DNA from: Pogostemon cablin
Lineage: Eukaryota > Streptophyta > Magnoliopsida > Lamiales > Lamiaceae
Length of the DNA stretch: 64,000 nt
Reading direction: 5' to 3'
NCBI GenBank assembly: GCA_023678885.1
Contig: CM042952.1
Coordinates: 30,189,736 to 30,253,735, forward strand
The translations under genes were made by a program, and so were the position numbers. Each line of letters starts with the position of its first letter. Position 1 is the stretch's first letter. This document shows, piece by piece, positions 1 through 13,217 of this stretch. The notes beneath the pieces were generated by a model. The model did no database searches, was not told the DNA's origin, and saw only the letters and a list, made by a program, of their open reading frames with translations.

Positions 1-169
1 TTCCCAAAATATAGTAGAGGTTGGAGGATCGCATTCGAAAGCAATTTACCTAACAACTACCAAAAGCCCTAAATTCACTCCGGAGTGTCCGTGTTTTCTT
101 CATCGATTGATATCTCCCCCTTCTCTCCGAACTTTTTCCTGGTTTTTCTTAGGGATTATCAACAAAAAC

Positions 170-2377
170 ATGTCAAAAAGGTAAACAATATTTGAGAAAA
201 CCTTCATTTATCATTATTTCGTGAAATCTCCTGATTTTTCAAACATTTTGTAATTCGATTCATGGTTTCTCTCGCGGTTTTGTTGAATTCAATTTATGCT
301 GATCATTGTGAATCCTCTGGATTTAATATTCTTGCATTGATTTGTTGGGATTGTATTTCGTTCATCTTAATTGGGCTTACGCTGGGAGAATTGAAAAAAT
401 AGAACAGGATCAATCAATTGACTTGCCAATCCCAAAGGGGAAGGGTAATTTATACCAGGTTTCTTTTTTGTACAGTATGACGTATGTGATGTCGTCTTAA
501 ATCTTAATTAAACAGCTCTTTTTTGTGCTTACAATCATAAAAGTTCGACTCATGTCGGCTGTTAAGCATAGGGATAAAACTGTGGCTGAGATAGAATATG
601 CATTGTTCTATTTTGCTCATTATTGTTTACACACTTTGTGGGATAACGTTAATTGATTGTAAGCAAATCTAGCTAGTACAACCTTCCATCCTCCTAAATA
701 TTAGTTGAGCATAACCAATTCTGCACTTATGTATCTCTAAAGTTATTAATTGTTGGATTCTAAATAATCTTTTTATCCTGTGGGACTCTTTTTCTTAATA
801 GGTTCATGCATTTATTAAAAGACCTTGACAGGTTCTTTCTTATCGGGGAGCTTGAGCTAGATTTAAGTCCCGTGTCTCCTTTTGACAGATGGAAATGTTG
901 TTTGCAGCATTTGGCATGTTAGAACACTTGATAAACACTAACGGTATTTGATGATACATTTTTGTGTAGGATTCTTTGCAAATTTTTTGTTCATGGTGCA
1001 TGTCTTAAAGGGGAACACTGTGAGTATTCTCATGATTGGAAGGCCCCTCCTAATAATGTGAGTCCTCATTAACCTTATAGCAGAAGTAGTTATGTTTTGA
1101 TGTTCTAATTTGATCTCACCCACCCCCGTTTATGTTGTTCCAGGTATGTACTTATTATCAAAAAGGAGTTTGCGCTTATGGATCCCGGTGTAGATATGAT
1201 CATGTTAAACTCTCTCGGATGCAGTCTCCGGCTTTGTCTTCATCCTCTGATGTTTCTACCTGTAATGGAATTTCTTCTGGAACAGCAACATTTGCTGCTA
1301 ATGTATCCACGGCTGAACATTCAGCTTCTAGCAGACCAATGCATCAACCTAGTATACCGGTATGGGGTGAGAATTCTGGGCAGCATCAAGGTGATGATGA
1401 AATTTCAAATATTAGGGGCGATGATCCTGCTGACCGACCAATATGCTCCTTTGCTGCTGTTGGTGATTGTCCACGTGGTGACACTTGTCCTCACATTCAT
1501 GGGGATCTTTGTCCTACGTGCAGAAAACATTGCTTACATCCTTTTAGACCTCAAGAGAGAGAAGAACACATGAAAACTTGTGAGACAAGGCAAAAGCATC
1601 TAGAAGCACTCACTCACAGTCATGACATAGAATGCAGTGTTTGCCTTGAAAGGGTCCTCTCCAAGTCTGCAGCAGCAGAGCGGAAGTTTGGGATACTGTC
1701 TGAATGTGATCATCCATTTTGTATATCATGTATTAGAAATTGGCGGGGTAGTTCTCGTTCATCGGGCATGGATCCTAATTCAGCTTTGAGATCCTGTCCT
1801 ATATGTCGAAAGCTTTCATACTTTGTAATTCCTAGTGTCATTTGGTATTCCTCTAGAGAACACAAGCAGGAGATTGTTGAGAGCTACAAGTCCAAGCTGA
1901 GGTACTATTGACCTATCCCCCTTACCTCTTGTCTCTTGCTTTGCTTCGTTCTATTCTATTATTCAATTTGACGGTTACTCTTTTAGATCCATTGATTGCA
2001 AACACTTTGACTTTGGGAATGGTTCATGTCCATTTGGGACTAGTTGTTTTTATAAGGTATACTTTATTTTCTCTAATTACAATGGTTTGCCCATATTCTT
2101 TCTTTTTGTTTGTTTGTATGTTCATGCATTTTTCTCTTTTATAGCATGCATATCGTGATGGTCGTCTTGAAGAGGTAGTTCTTCGTCATCTTGGGGCTGA
2201 GGATGGAAATATAGTGATTGCCAAGGATATAAGGTAAACATTTTTTCTGTTGGTCATTTTTTGCTCAAATGCATCCTATATCTTTTCTATAAAAAAATTA
2301 TAATTCTGCTTATTCACATTTTTGTTGCTCTTACTTTCAGGCTCTCCGATTTTCTTAATAATTTACAGATAAGTTGA
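170..2377 (+). CDS. Makorin-type CCCH/RING E3 ubiquitin ligase
   Basis: Exons 170-180, 970-1057, 1144-1901, 1987-2056, 2145-2233 and 2341-2377 join in frame to 350 residues; all introns are GT-AG. Domain order seen: CCCH fingers at residues 7-25 and 35-53 (C-x7-C-x5-C-x3-H), a low-complexity Ser-rich linker, a third CCCH near 134, a makorin-type Cys/His segment after it, a C3HC4 RING at about 197-244 (CSVC...CPIC), and a final CCCH encoded by exons 4-5 (C-x9-C-x5-C-x3-H). This order is diagnostic of makorins, and the protein resembles Arabidopsis C3H69. Known makorins are RNA-associated E3 ligases that autoubiquitinate; the substrate here is unknown. The first exon holds only 11 coding bases, so the start is supported by frame continuity. 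The 5' UTR lies in 1-169 and the promoter is outside the window. Confidence 0.93.
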
Positions 2378-5333
2378 CAAAAAGATTAAGAGATCTCAAG
2401 TGCTCAAGTAATCCTTCTCTCTCAAAAGTGTAAATGCATATATTTAATTTTTTTCCTCCCATCTAATCGTTTTTCTTTTTTAACATCAGAAAATCGTGTA
2501 ATTTTAATATTTTTAGCGTTCTAACTTTATGTGATTTGTAGAATGATTACGGTCATGCTGCTATATTCAATTATATATATATATATATATAGCTCAATAA
2601 ATTAAGTTGAAGTGAACACTGTTTTGCTTTCCTCATGTTATATTCTTTTAATTAGTAGTTCAGTAAATTTATGGTGGAGTGGTTACTGTCTTTCTATTCT
2701 CATATTATATTATATTCTTAGTTCATGCTGGGTTGAACATCTATCATGAATGCATATCAGCTTATAATTTGATATCTATGTTCAGGACTTGAAATTTTAA
2801 AGCATATATCATGTAAACTACAAGCGTCATTCATGAACTTATAAGAGTCAAGCTTTTGGTGGCATCCAGCTAAATAATTCAAAAAATTGATGGATCAACC
2901 TTATTTTTACAAGGTGAGTAGATCTTTTTGTTGTATTAAATATAATTGATTTGACATGCGTTGCCTTTTCATTTTTCACCTTTTGGTTTGCAGATATGGT
3001 ATTCAGAATAATATATTGGAATATGTTTTAAAATTGAATGTGCTTGATTTTTTGAAATTTTTTTACTGAATATTTTGTGTTTCTGTTGTTGTTAATGGGA
3101 CGTAAAGCAGTATAGAATCAATTTAAATCTAACATAAGTCCCTTTGTAATGTCACTTTATATGTTAAACTTTTTGGGATTCCTAAAATTCATGATCATAA
3201 AAATAAGTTTATTATGTGTTTTGAGGTGAGGAGAGAAATATGCGTGAGATTCAAGTGTTGAAGAAAGATGTCAGAATGATGAAAATAATGCGAAGAAATA
3301 AATCATTGATTCTAGGGATAGAGCCATCAGCCATAGAGACTATTAGATAGAGGTTTTTTTATACCTGCCAATATAGATTGTAGATTACTGCGCATAATAT
3401 AATGAAATATCTGGATTTTTAAAATTTTAAGAAAATTTACTGGAAATATAGATATTATCCATGTATGTGGCCTGTTAAATCTCAGAACAGATATGACATA
3501 ATGAAATGTTTAGGATTTGTTGATAAGGTATATTTTTACTGGAAATTGAATGCACCCCCTGGATAAGAAAATGCTTATACTGCTTAAAAGGATTTTTGGG
3601 ATATTACCAAGTACCAACCCCTCGAGGTTTGTCCAAATTATTAAATACTAAACCCTATGAATACCCTTAAGAAATCTTTTAAGCAGTAGAAGTATTCTTA
3701 CCAGAAAGCCTGAAGAAACTTCTTGTAACACTAGTGTTTTTGTTTTAAAATTTTATTTTTGTTGTCGACAGTTTCAGATACAGTAATTCTTCTTCCCTTG
3801 AATGCATCATCGGATTCTAGTATCAAGACCAGGTCATCCATGTATACCTACCAGACATGGAATGTATGCAAGACTTGATATATTAACCATGGAATCTGTT
3901 ATTTTTAAGTCGTTGACGAATGCCTGGGGAAGCAGCTTGGTATAATTGATGTTGAAAAATAAAATTTGTGGATATGAGTGGTGTGGTTGTGTGCTACATT
4001 TGCTAACTGGATGTCAGCAGTATATATGAATTATGAGGCTTGTGCTTTTTGCTTGGGTTATGAGGTTTTTTCAGGGTCCCTGCAAAACCCCTTTTTGTGG
4101 GTTGGCACTATCCCTTTTCAAGCTTCAGTGTTTTTATTTTGGGGACGACTATTAATACACCTAAAATATTTAAATTATTAACAAACACTCTTATAAGTTC
4201 GGTTTACATAGATTAGTATATGAATCATGATCTTTTCTAACCCTAAACTCTGTGGTTCCCCTTTCAATTTTATTATACCTTATGTATTGCTAGGTCTTTA
4301 AACTGCATGGTTTATCCTGTAAACTCGATTTACAAGAAATTAATTCTAAATTAATATTACAAATAAGCTAGCATCTTTGTGCACGGGGAATTACGTTTGT
4401 TGGTAAATGCTACTTCATAAATTAAGATGAACGCGCCATAAAACCAAAATTAGGGTTTTTCTTGGGTCGAAAAAGAAAAGGTAAAAGTGGAGGTAAACTG
4501 GCATTTAATTTAATTTAATTAAAAAAAAACAAAGTTTTTCATGTTGAAATAATACAGCTATTAATTAAATTTTATATTCTTAAAAATAAAATATTATAGT
4601 AATATACAAGAGGCCAACTCATGTTAAAAATGTTGATTAGGGCAAATGAAAATTTGAAATGATTTAGACCATTTCTCGTTTGCTTGTCGTCCTTGCGTAT
4701 TTAAAAGTTAAAACGTGTAACAACAGCTGTCTCTATTTTCTACTCTATAGTACGCAATTAATTTTTTTTTAAGTTTACTAATTAGTATTGATAATACAAT
4801 GTTGAGAATTGAGATCACTCTTTAAGATTATTTTTTCCATAAAATTTAAAGTAACCGTTGAGATATTTCTTTAAAATGATTTTTCCATAAATATTACTAA
4901 ATCAGATAACTTTAAAGAATTACTTACTAAAAAAATTTATCTATAAATCTTTATGTGCAGTTCGAACCAAAAATTCTAATGTACTAATTAGTTATCACCC
5001 TTTAAAAAAATATATATAAAAAAATCAATAAGATTGACATTATAAACATCAAACTTTATCGACTTTCCTCACCATCAACATTTACATGTTTCTCCGTGTA
5101 ATGATATTCCAGATTTAGGTGTTAATTATTTATTATTCAAATTTTAAAGAAAAATAATATTAACAGTGAATGAAGGTCTGCAGGTAATATAAATTTCATT
5201 TCATTAATCAATATAATCATGTAAATATAGCCATCCATCACAAAATAATGGATGAAATAAAAATAAATATCCCAAAAAATCAATCTTAGTATTAATAACA
5301 ACAAGACATGGATGATCGGATCCTTATTGATAC
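2378..5333. other. Intergenic, AT-rich, no gene seen
   Basis: Downstream of the makorin gene the DNA is AT-rich with a short (TA)n run near 2572-2591. A 67-codon open frame at 3978-4181 has no recognisable domain, start context or codon pattern and is not called. No RNA gene or terminal-repeat element was recognised. Confidence 0.5.
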
Positions 5334-5483
5334 TCAGTGATTGGCGAGGGCCAACAGAGAGACAGTGAAGGAGGAAACAAGCATAGCAGCTGAGACAGAG
5401 AAGGAATAAGAGGCGTCGCTGCTGTCTGGAGACGGCGCTGGAGCCGGAGAGAAGTCGAAATCTAGTTGAGCAAATGCACAAGA
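5334..5483 (-). CDS. Candidate terminal exon of an AGP-like/GPI-anchored peptide
   Basis: On the minus strand a strong acceptor (polypyrimidine then CAG) precedes 49 codons and TGA. The peptide starts SCAFAQ, has an acidic/aromatic stretch, then an Ala-Pro-Ser module (SPAPAPSPD) typical of arabinogalactan peptides, a small-residue region (SSDAS) and a hydrophobic tail of about 18 residues. This is the pattern of a GPI-anchor signal. An in-frame stop lies just upstream of the acceptor, so this must be an exon. Its upstream partner is unclear: it may be the last exon of the X8-like gene starting at 7354, or belong to a separate AG-peptide whose signal exon I did not find. The function would be at the plasma membrane or cell wall. 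Confidence 0.45.
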   Translation of the reverse strand, partial: SCAFAQLDFDFSPAPAPSPDSSDASYSFSVSAAMLVSSFTVSLLALANH

Positions 5484-5588
5484 CTGAAAGAAAAATTATC
5501 CAAGAGTTAGATTTTGTTTGGATCATGTACGAGAGTATATCAGCTAAATAAGTCTAAAAAATTTATACAATTTATTAAATTTAAATTT

Positions 5589-5782
5589 TATTCCCTCCGT
5601 CCTATCGAAAATTCATTATTATAGTATATTCGGCGTCCCATTTTCTCCTTTTAATAAGAGGACCCCACATATGACCATTGACCCACCACTCACTACTAAT
5701 ACAACTACACACTACACATCAAATAATAATATTCCTTATGCAAAAAATAAATGCGGACCTATAATCTGGACAGAGGGAGTAT
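5589..5782. mobile_element. Stowaway-like MITE
   Basis: The termini are inverted (left TTCCCTCCGTCC, right GGACAGAGGGAG) and flanked by TA, as in Stowaway elements. About 190 bp, non-coding. Confidence 0.7.
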
Positions 5783-6736
5783 AATAATTAATTAATGGTA
5801 CAACTAAATATAAAAAGAAAAAATTCATTAAAAAATACATACTATACATTACCAAATCAAACGTTATACAGATTAAGTATATGAAAACTAACTCTATGCA
5901 CCCGCATATAATAGATATCAACTCCTATGTTATACTCTCTCCGCTAGTTGATTGTATCCATTCATTTTTTTATACATGATTTAAAGAGTATTATAATTTA
6001 ATATATATTAGAGCCAGAGTGTGCGATTTTCATATTTTAGTTATATTAGTGGCGTATGACTCTTATTCTTATATCCCTAAAAAAATAAAAAGACATCATT
6101 TATTTAGGAAAATTACAATTTAAATTATTATTTAACAATTAGTCATTTCTATTATTAAATCGAGCAAAATTCAAGCCTGAAGGCTCTGCGGAATCGGAAA
6201 TCAGTCAATCACGGGTGCAAAGCATAGAAAGCTGTAAGATATTCGTCCAATCGTTGTTCTTGCTGCAAAACAAAATTAACGAGATATTATAATTTAAATA
6301 TATTACCCAAAATTCTCTAAACACACCTCATAATTTAATTCATTAAAAAAAATAATCCTTGTAAAGACTTTATAGTCTTATCATAATATAAATGAAAGTA
6401 GTTACTCCATTTAAATTAAGATTTTATAGTTTATATTCGGTCATTCTCATGTTAAGTTGTATTATTACCGTAGATGATAGTATGCTTAAGAAAAGTTATT
6501 TTCAATCAAATTTTATTAACTTTTGAAAAGTAATATAGTATTTTTATTAAATAAATAAATTATAAAAAAGAATAATAAATTTATAATTAAGATATATTTT
6601 TAAAGTTCATAATTAATATAATATTTTTTTAGATGATGAAATTTAATATGTAATGAACAAATGTTCGTTTAGTGACGAAAGGATATTGTTGAATAAAATG
6701 AAAAAAACAAAAGTTACTTACGTGGATAATGGTGGA

Positions 6737-7354
6737 TTATTTCACCATAGGTTTTATTGCAAATTTTGGTTTGACTGTTTTCTTGTGGAGGAGAAAAGAT
6801 GCTTGTGATCGGTTCCTTATTACCATGTTCGAATACGAATCAAAGCAGATCCCACCGGGTAGGATAATCCGACACCCATTCGGGTCTTTTCGACAAACGG
6901 ACCTCACATAGCTGCTAAGATCTAAATTTGACACTTTGGCTTTTGCCACGCACCACGATCGATGCCCCTGCCCATTCATCAAATTAATTTGGTTAAAATT
7001 ATTGGATTAATTAATTCCACTACAATAAAAATTAATAATCACCTAAGAAGTAATATGGTGAACCCCATCTCAATTGAATGACTGATTAAATAAGAAAATA
7101 CTAATATAAATGAATTGTTATTTAATTATTATTGATGACAAGTTGGATAATTAATGAGAAAAATAATTAATAATCTTTAGAGTTTAAAATTTTTATGATA
7201 GATTAGTGCCGAAATAGTTGATGAAAATAAACTCATTTGATATATCAAATATGAAGTGATGAAAATTTGAAATTATATATTTATGTCTTACCATGCAAAA
7301 TTGAACACAAAACAGCACAGAGAGGTAGAAGAAGATTAAGTTTAATCTAGCCAT
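6737..7354 (-). pseudogene. Secreted X8-like domain gene, incomplete domain
   Basis: Exon 1 (7292-7354) encodes a 21-residue signal peptide starting MARLNLIFFYL and ends at a consensus GTAAGA donor. Exon 2 (6737-6967), in phase 0 after CAG, starts GHRSWCVAKAK and holds four cysteines spaced as in the first part of X8/CBM43 domains (WCVA, SVC, NGC, PGGICF). It then runs to a TAA without the last two X8 cysteines. X8 domains bind beta-1,3-glucan (callose), often in GPI-anchored plasmodesmal proteins. A strong donor (GTAAGT) lies just after the stop, and a possible further exon starts after CAG at 6262, giving 17 residues then a stop. With the GPI-like exon at 5334-5483 this suggests a four-exon X8-GPI gene damaged by a frame change. 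An unusual short X8 protein is the alternative. Confidence 0.42.
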
Positions 7355-7446
7355 AAATTGATACACATAAATTCTTTCTGTAAGGTTTCTTGAATTTATA
7401 TAAATTCCAATGTGATATGACGGAGTACTTAATTACTTGTAAAATA

Positions 7447-7730
7447 TACTCCCTGTATCATAATACTTTTGATACTTTCCTCATTTGTTTGTCTCACAAA
7501 ACTTTTCACACTCCAAAAAAGGAAACATCACTTTATCTAACAACATCAAAAGTTTCTTTAATTTCAAATATGTCACTCATTTTTCACACACATATCATTA
7601 CTTTATATTTTTTTATTACTTAAAAATACTACAATACCTTCCAAAGTCAATAAAATTAGTAAAAAAATATCACTTTTCTTAAACAACGTGGAACAGTAAA
7701 TGTGAAAAGTATTATGGGATGGATGGAGTA
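7447..7730. mobile_element. Stowaway-like MITE, about 280 bp
   Basis: TA-flanked element with inverted ends (CTCCCTGTATCATAATAC / GTATTATGGGATGGATGGAG). It is homologous along its length, in opposite orientation, to the copy at 39717-40000. Confidence 0.75.
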
Positions 7731-7964
7731 AAATCGAACAAAATTTCAAATTTGCCAAGAACCAATAAATGTGTTAACATCTGAAAGTGAAAAAAAACTA
7801 ATAATTTTTTCATACTCTCCTTTTAAGGAAAGATGCTTTAATAACATGAGTTGGATAAATAATTTTGATTTTTTTTTTGACAGAATTTTTTTAATTTTAT
7901 TAAAATAAATACTTTTTTGATAAATAATATTAGTCAATTATGCAAAACATGTAATGGACTTGGA

Positions 7965-8348
7965 GGGCCCATATTTTTTGTTAAAGAATCGTATGAAATG
8001 GGCTTTCAAGACTGCTTCTCGCATGTGCATTTGGCAATAGAAGCCCATTAGTGTAGAAAGCCCATAAAAAATTGGGCCGTTGATAAATTAATGTTCATCT
8101 TCTTAGTATTTTGAATCGTTAATTAAGTAAATCAGATAATTCCTTTAGAAAGAAGAAATCGCAAGTAGGAAAACTCAAAATTACCCTCGTACATATCAGG
8201 CCCCACTGATATCTTCTAACCCAACAATTTCCGCCGCCCGTCCCCGTCGCTCCGCCGCCAATCTCCAGTGTCGCGGACAGCGTTAGATAAGAAGGGAAGG
8301 GAGATCTGATAGTCGGAGCCTCATCGGAATTTTTTTTCAAAATCAAGG
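7965..8348 (+). promoter_or_regulatory. SYF1 promoter with site II (GGCCCA) cluster
   Basis: Between 7965 and 8082 there are five GCCCA/TGGGC motifs in both orientations (GGGCCCA, TGGGCT, AGCCCA twice, TGGGCC). Such site II elements mark plant housekeeping promoters. The start codon at 8349 follows a GC-richer leader. Confidence 0.55.
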
Positions 8349-11300
8349 ATGGCAATTGCTCAAGAGTTTTATCCAAGCGAAGAGGATTATTTATACGAGG
8401 AGGAAGTCTTGAGGAACCCTAATAATTTGAAGTTGTGGTGGCGATACCTAATTGCGCGAAGTGATGCCACGTTCAAGAAACGATCGATTATTTACGAGCG
8501 TGCTCTCAAAGCTTTACCGGGAAGCTACAAGCTATGGCACGCTTACCTCCGCGAGCGTCTCGAAATTGTGAGGAATTTGCCCATTTCTCACCCTCAGTAT
8601 CAAACCCTAAACAACACTTTCGAACGAGCTCTCGCTACGATGCACAAGATGCCACGGATTTGGATCATGTATCTGCAGTCACTGACACAGCAGAAGCTGG
8701 TTAGCAAGACAAGGCACACTTTTGATCGGGCATTGTGCGCTCTCCCAGTTACTCAGCATGATCGAATTTGGGAATATTATTTGGTCTTCGTGTCGCAGAA
8801 GGGGGTTCCGATTGAGACCTCGTTGAGAGTGTATAGGAGGTACTTGAAGTATGACCCTAGTCACATTGAGGATTTTATTGAGTTCTTGATTAATTCGGAG
8901 TTGTGGCAGGAGGCCGCTGAGAGGCTAGCTGGGGTTTTGAATGATGACCGATTTTACTCTATAAAGGGGAAGACGAAGCACAGATTGTGGTTGGAATTGT
9001 GTGATATTTTGACCCAACATGCCAGTGAGATATCAGGATTGAATGTTGATGCCATAATTAGAGGCGGGATTCGGAAGTTCACAGACGAGGTTGGGAGGCT
9101 GTGGACATCGTTGGCCGATTATTACATACGGAGAGGTTTGCTTGAGAAAGCCAGGGATATTTTTGAGGAAGGGATGACAACAGTAATTACAGTGAGAGAT
9201 TTCAGTGTCATATTTGATGCGTATTCTCAGTTTGAGGAGAGTATGCTGTCTATTAAAATGGAAAGCATGGATGATAGTGATGAAGAGGATGATGAGGAAA
9301 ATGGAGAGGAGTCGGACGAGGAAGAAGAGGATGATCGGTTGGATATTGAGAAGTTGCGTAAGAGAATTGACAAGTTTTGGATGAAGGATGACAAGGATGT
9401 GGATTTGAGGTTGGCAAGGTTGGAATATCTGATGGATAGGAGGCCTGAGTTGGCTAACAGTGTGCTTTTGAGACAGAATCCTCACAATGTAGAGCAGTGG
9501 CATAGAAGAGTTAAGCTTTTTGAAGGGAACCCAACAAAACAAATTTTGACTTACACACAAGCTGTGAGGACAGTGGATCCTATGAAGGCTGTGGGGAAAC
9601 CTCATACTTTGTGGGTTTCATTTGCAAAATTATATGAGAGCCATAAAGACGTCTCCAATGCCCGGGTGATATTAGATAAAGCAGTGCAAGTGAATTATAA
9701 GACGTTGGACCATCTAGCCAGTGTCTGGTGTGAGTGGGCTGAGATGGAGCTCAGGCACAAAAACTTCAATGGTGCACTGGAACTGATGCGCCGTGCTACT
9801 GCAGAGCCATCAGCTGAGGTTAAGAGGAGAGGTATATTTTCATTACTTGGACTAGTTTCTTTTCGTGTAGATTAATACCGATGAAATTATGTTCTTGTCC
9901 TGTCTTGGATCTTTGATTTCTATCTTGATCTTTTTACCTGTGTTCTTTGATATAACCTTTTTCTTCCAATTATTTGGTATACTTGAACTTGTAAATTGAC
10001 TTCTTATCCTTCTTTAGTGGCTGTTGATGGCAATGAACCTGTTCAAATGAAGCTTCACAAATCCCTTAGGCTTTGGACATTTTATGTCGATTTGGAGGAA
10101 AGCCTGGGAAGCTTGGAGTCTACTAGAGCAGTTTATGAAAGGATATTGGACTTGAGAATAGCCACTCCTCAAATCATAATAAACTACGCAATGCTTTTGG
10201 AAGTAAGTAGGATTCTATTCTCTCTTGTGTCCTTGATTATCCCAGTGAAGTTAGACTCAAATATTTTTGCTTGTCCATTTATCCAGGATAACAAGTACTT
10301 TGAAGATTCTTTTAGAGTCTATGAGAGAGGAGTCAAGATCTTCAAGTACCCACATGTGAAGGATATATGGGTCACTTATCTCTCCAAGTTTGTTAAGAGA
10401 TATGGGAAAACAAAGCTAGAACGAGCTCGGGAATTATTTGAAAATGCAGTTAAAGCGGTATGTTAGTTTTTTTATGCTAGTTTCTTTAATTTTAATCGTT
10501 GTTTCTGAATTGTAGACCTAGAGGATATTTTCTCAGCTCTTAGAATTTTTATTTATTTTTTCAGTTCTTCTAACAATCACTCTTGAATAAGGATCTAAAT
10601 AGTATATGTAGGGGTGCTCGTGTTTAAGTTGGATTGACCACAGATTATAAGGAAAATCTCTATTATCTTACGGTTGAGGAAAGAAAAATCATTTTGAAAA
10701 ATGGTCCTCATTCAACCTTAAGTTGACACCTAGCATAGAAGCTTTGAAATGTCAGTTTCGTGCTTTGATGAAAACTCGTTGTGCCAGACGACATTGTTAT
10801 TGTGAGACACTACTATTCTGTTATGTACAGCATGTGTTGAGTTAATATTTAATAGATTTGATCGGATGTTATTGTCCTTGCCTTTTCGATTTGTGCTTCT
10901 ATGTTGTGACCTAGCATTTGTGATCAAGAGCTGTACTTTGAATCATAAACAGAGTGATGTTTAGTCCATTCATTTGCAATTTATATTTTCAAGATGCTCA
11001 CTAATATAGTCTCTCCCTTTGATTAGGCCCCTGCAGATTCTGTGAAACCCATTTTTCTTCAATACGCTAAGCTTGAGGAAGACTACGGTCTGGCTAAAAG
11101 AGCGATGGAGGTATATGATCAGGCAACAAAAGCCGTCCCACCCAATGAGAAATTGGGCATGTATGAGATATACATTGCTCGGGCAGCTGAAATATTTGGT
11201 CTTCCAAAAACAAGACAGATTTATGAGCAAGCGATTGAGTCGGGTCTTCCAGATAAGGATGTGAAAATTATGTGCTTGAAGTATGCTGAACTTGAGAAGA

Positions 11301-12042
11301 TAATGGGTGAAATTGATCGTAGTCGTGCTTTGTATAAGCATGCTTCTCAGTTTGCTGACCCACGAACTGATCCTGAATTCTGGAACAAATGGCATGAGTT
11401 TGAGGTGCAGCATGGAAACGAAGTTACCTTCCGAGAGATGCTCCGTGTGAAAAGAAGTGTCTCTGCTAGTTATAGCCAGGTATTCATTTATTCCTACTTA
11501 GCTCTCCAGAATCTAATACTTAGTTTACTGTCTCACTGCGTTTCTATTTCTCTCCATTCTCAACATATTCCATATTTTTCTAATATCTCCAGACGCACTT
11601 TATTTTGCCGGAGTACTTGATGCAAAAGGATCAGATGCAGACCCTCGAAGAAGCGAAGGATGTTCTCAAGAAGGCTGGTGTTGCTGATGATGAAATGGCT
11701 GTCCTTGAAAGGCAATTACTCCCTGCAGCCAATGACACCACATCGAAAGAAACAGGTAGAAGGTTAGGATTTGTGAGCGCTGGAATGCAGCAAAATGGAG
11801 GAGAGACAACAACAAATAGAGAGGACATCGAACTTCCAGAAGATAGTGAGTCAGACGATGAAGACAAGGTTGAGATAGCCCAAAAAGAAGTCCCAGCAGC
11901 TGTATTTGGAGGTTTGATACGGAAAAGGGACGAAGAAACCGGTGAAGACACGGGTGGTAATGAATCAAATGCTAAACAAAACAAAGAAGACGAAGGCAAT
12001 TTAGGCGCTCGGGAGCGATTCAAAAAGAGACGGGGCGCTTAG
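8349..12042 (+). CDS. SYF1: Pre-mRNA-splicing factor SYF1 (XAB2), HAT-repeat protein
   Basis: Exons 8349-9831, 10018-10202, 10287-10457, 11027-11479 and 11593-12042 join in frame to 913 residues, close to the roughly 917 of Arabidopsis At5g28740. The protein is almost entirely HAT/TPR-like helical repeats with W/Y..A/RA..IYERAL-type signatures. An acidic run sits at about 307-329 and a charged, probably disordered C-terminus follows. SYF1/XAB2 scaffolds the Prp19-associated (NTC) complex in the spliceosome and, in animals, links it to transcription-coupled repair. All four introns are GT-AG. The start matches the conserved N-terminus of the family. The 3' end converges on the minus-strand gene ending at 13218. 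Confidence 0.96.
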
Positions 12043-13217
12043 ATTGCTCCAACTTACGCTCTTAATGAAATGAGGTTTTGTTGTTCTGTAAGATACCTAT
12101 TGAGAATTTCTCTGTGTTGATGCATCAAATAGGCGGAGATCTGATTCTCTTGTCAATTTCTTACTCTCTTTAATTTGTTAAAATCAAAAAAATCCGTCCT
12201 TGTTTATGTTGTGTTTTCTGGGTCGTTCTTTAACATGTTTAACCTGGGTTTTTTTAATTTGTGGATTCTGTTGTTGGCTTTCTCTTGCATCAAAAAGAAG
12301 GATTAATAATTCTTAATTTTCCGCCTCTTTTTTTTTTGAACTATTACCTTCTTTGAAAAGGCTGGATCACAATTCACATGTTGATTTTGAAAAAATAATG
12401 GATCTCGTTGTACTAGTTTCTAATTGGATTTTCCTTATTCAAGTTTCCATTTAAAAAAATTTTGCACTACTTGGGATATACCAAATTTAAAGACCCAAAA
12501 AAAACCTAGCCCATTCCAAATAGAGATTAGATTGCCTGTTCCAATTGTGTAGTCATAGTATTCCAGCACGAGAGGGAAGACACATCACTTTTCACTTTCA
12601 TAAATTGCAAATGTGTCTTCCATTTGATGTTTTGATTATCGGTTCCAAATGTGTATTCCAAATGGTAAGGTTTAAGTTCTAAAAAAACATTGTGAGTGAA
12701 TGCTCCATCCAAACACACAAAAAAATAGAAGTTCCGGTAATGAAAATAAATTAAGCTTCAGACTCAACTCTAATCCCTAATCTAATCGCCTTCTAAACTA
12801 CATATAATCAACGGCTGGGATGCCACAAAGTGAAGGCATCAATACACCACACTAATCCAACAACATCAAATCTGTCACCATTTACAATGAAGCAACAACA
12901 TTGCCTGATGAGTAAACAAACTACACATCTTAATTTTAGAAACATTCTGTAATAGGTTTCTTCCACTGTTTCAAGAAAATCAAATATCGAAATAAATATA
13001 ACTCATCATATATGCTAAAAATTTGAACTTAATTGTGTTCATACTCTAAAACACATCCCTCCTGCTAAGGTTAAAACAATAACAATGCAGTAACAATAAG
13101 ATGGCAAATGTGCTATTTATTCATACTATTCAAAATCCATAATCAATACTAAACATAACTTCCCAAGAAGTTTATCAACCTCAGCATAACAAAAATCATC
13201 CAAAGTGCTGCTTGAAA
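12043..13217. other. 3' UTRs and AT-rich spacer between convergent genes
   Basis: Holds the SYF1 3' UTR and, on the other strand, the 3' UTR of the gene ending at 13218. No additional gene, RNA or repeat was recognised. Confidence 0.5.

Noticed and set aside
3978..4181. 67-codon open frame in the spacer after the makorin gene
   Set aside because: No domain, no start context, AT-rich composition like its surroundings.
9033..9605. 190-codon minus-strand frame
   Set aside because: Shadow of the first SYF1 exon.
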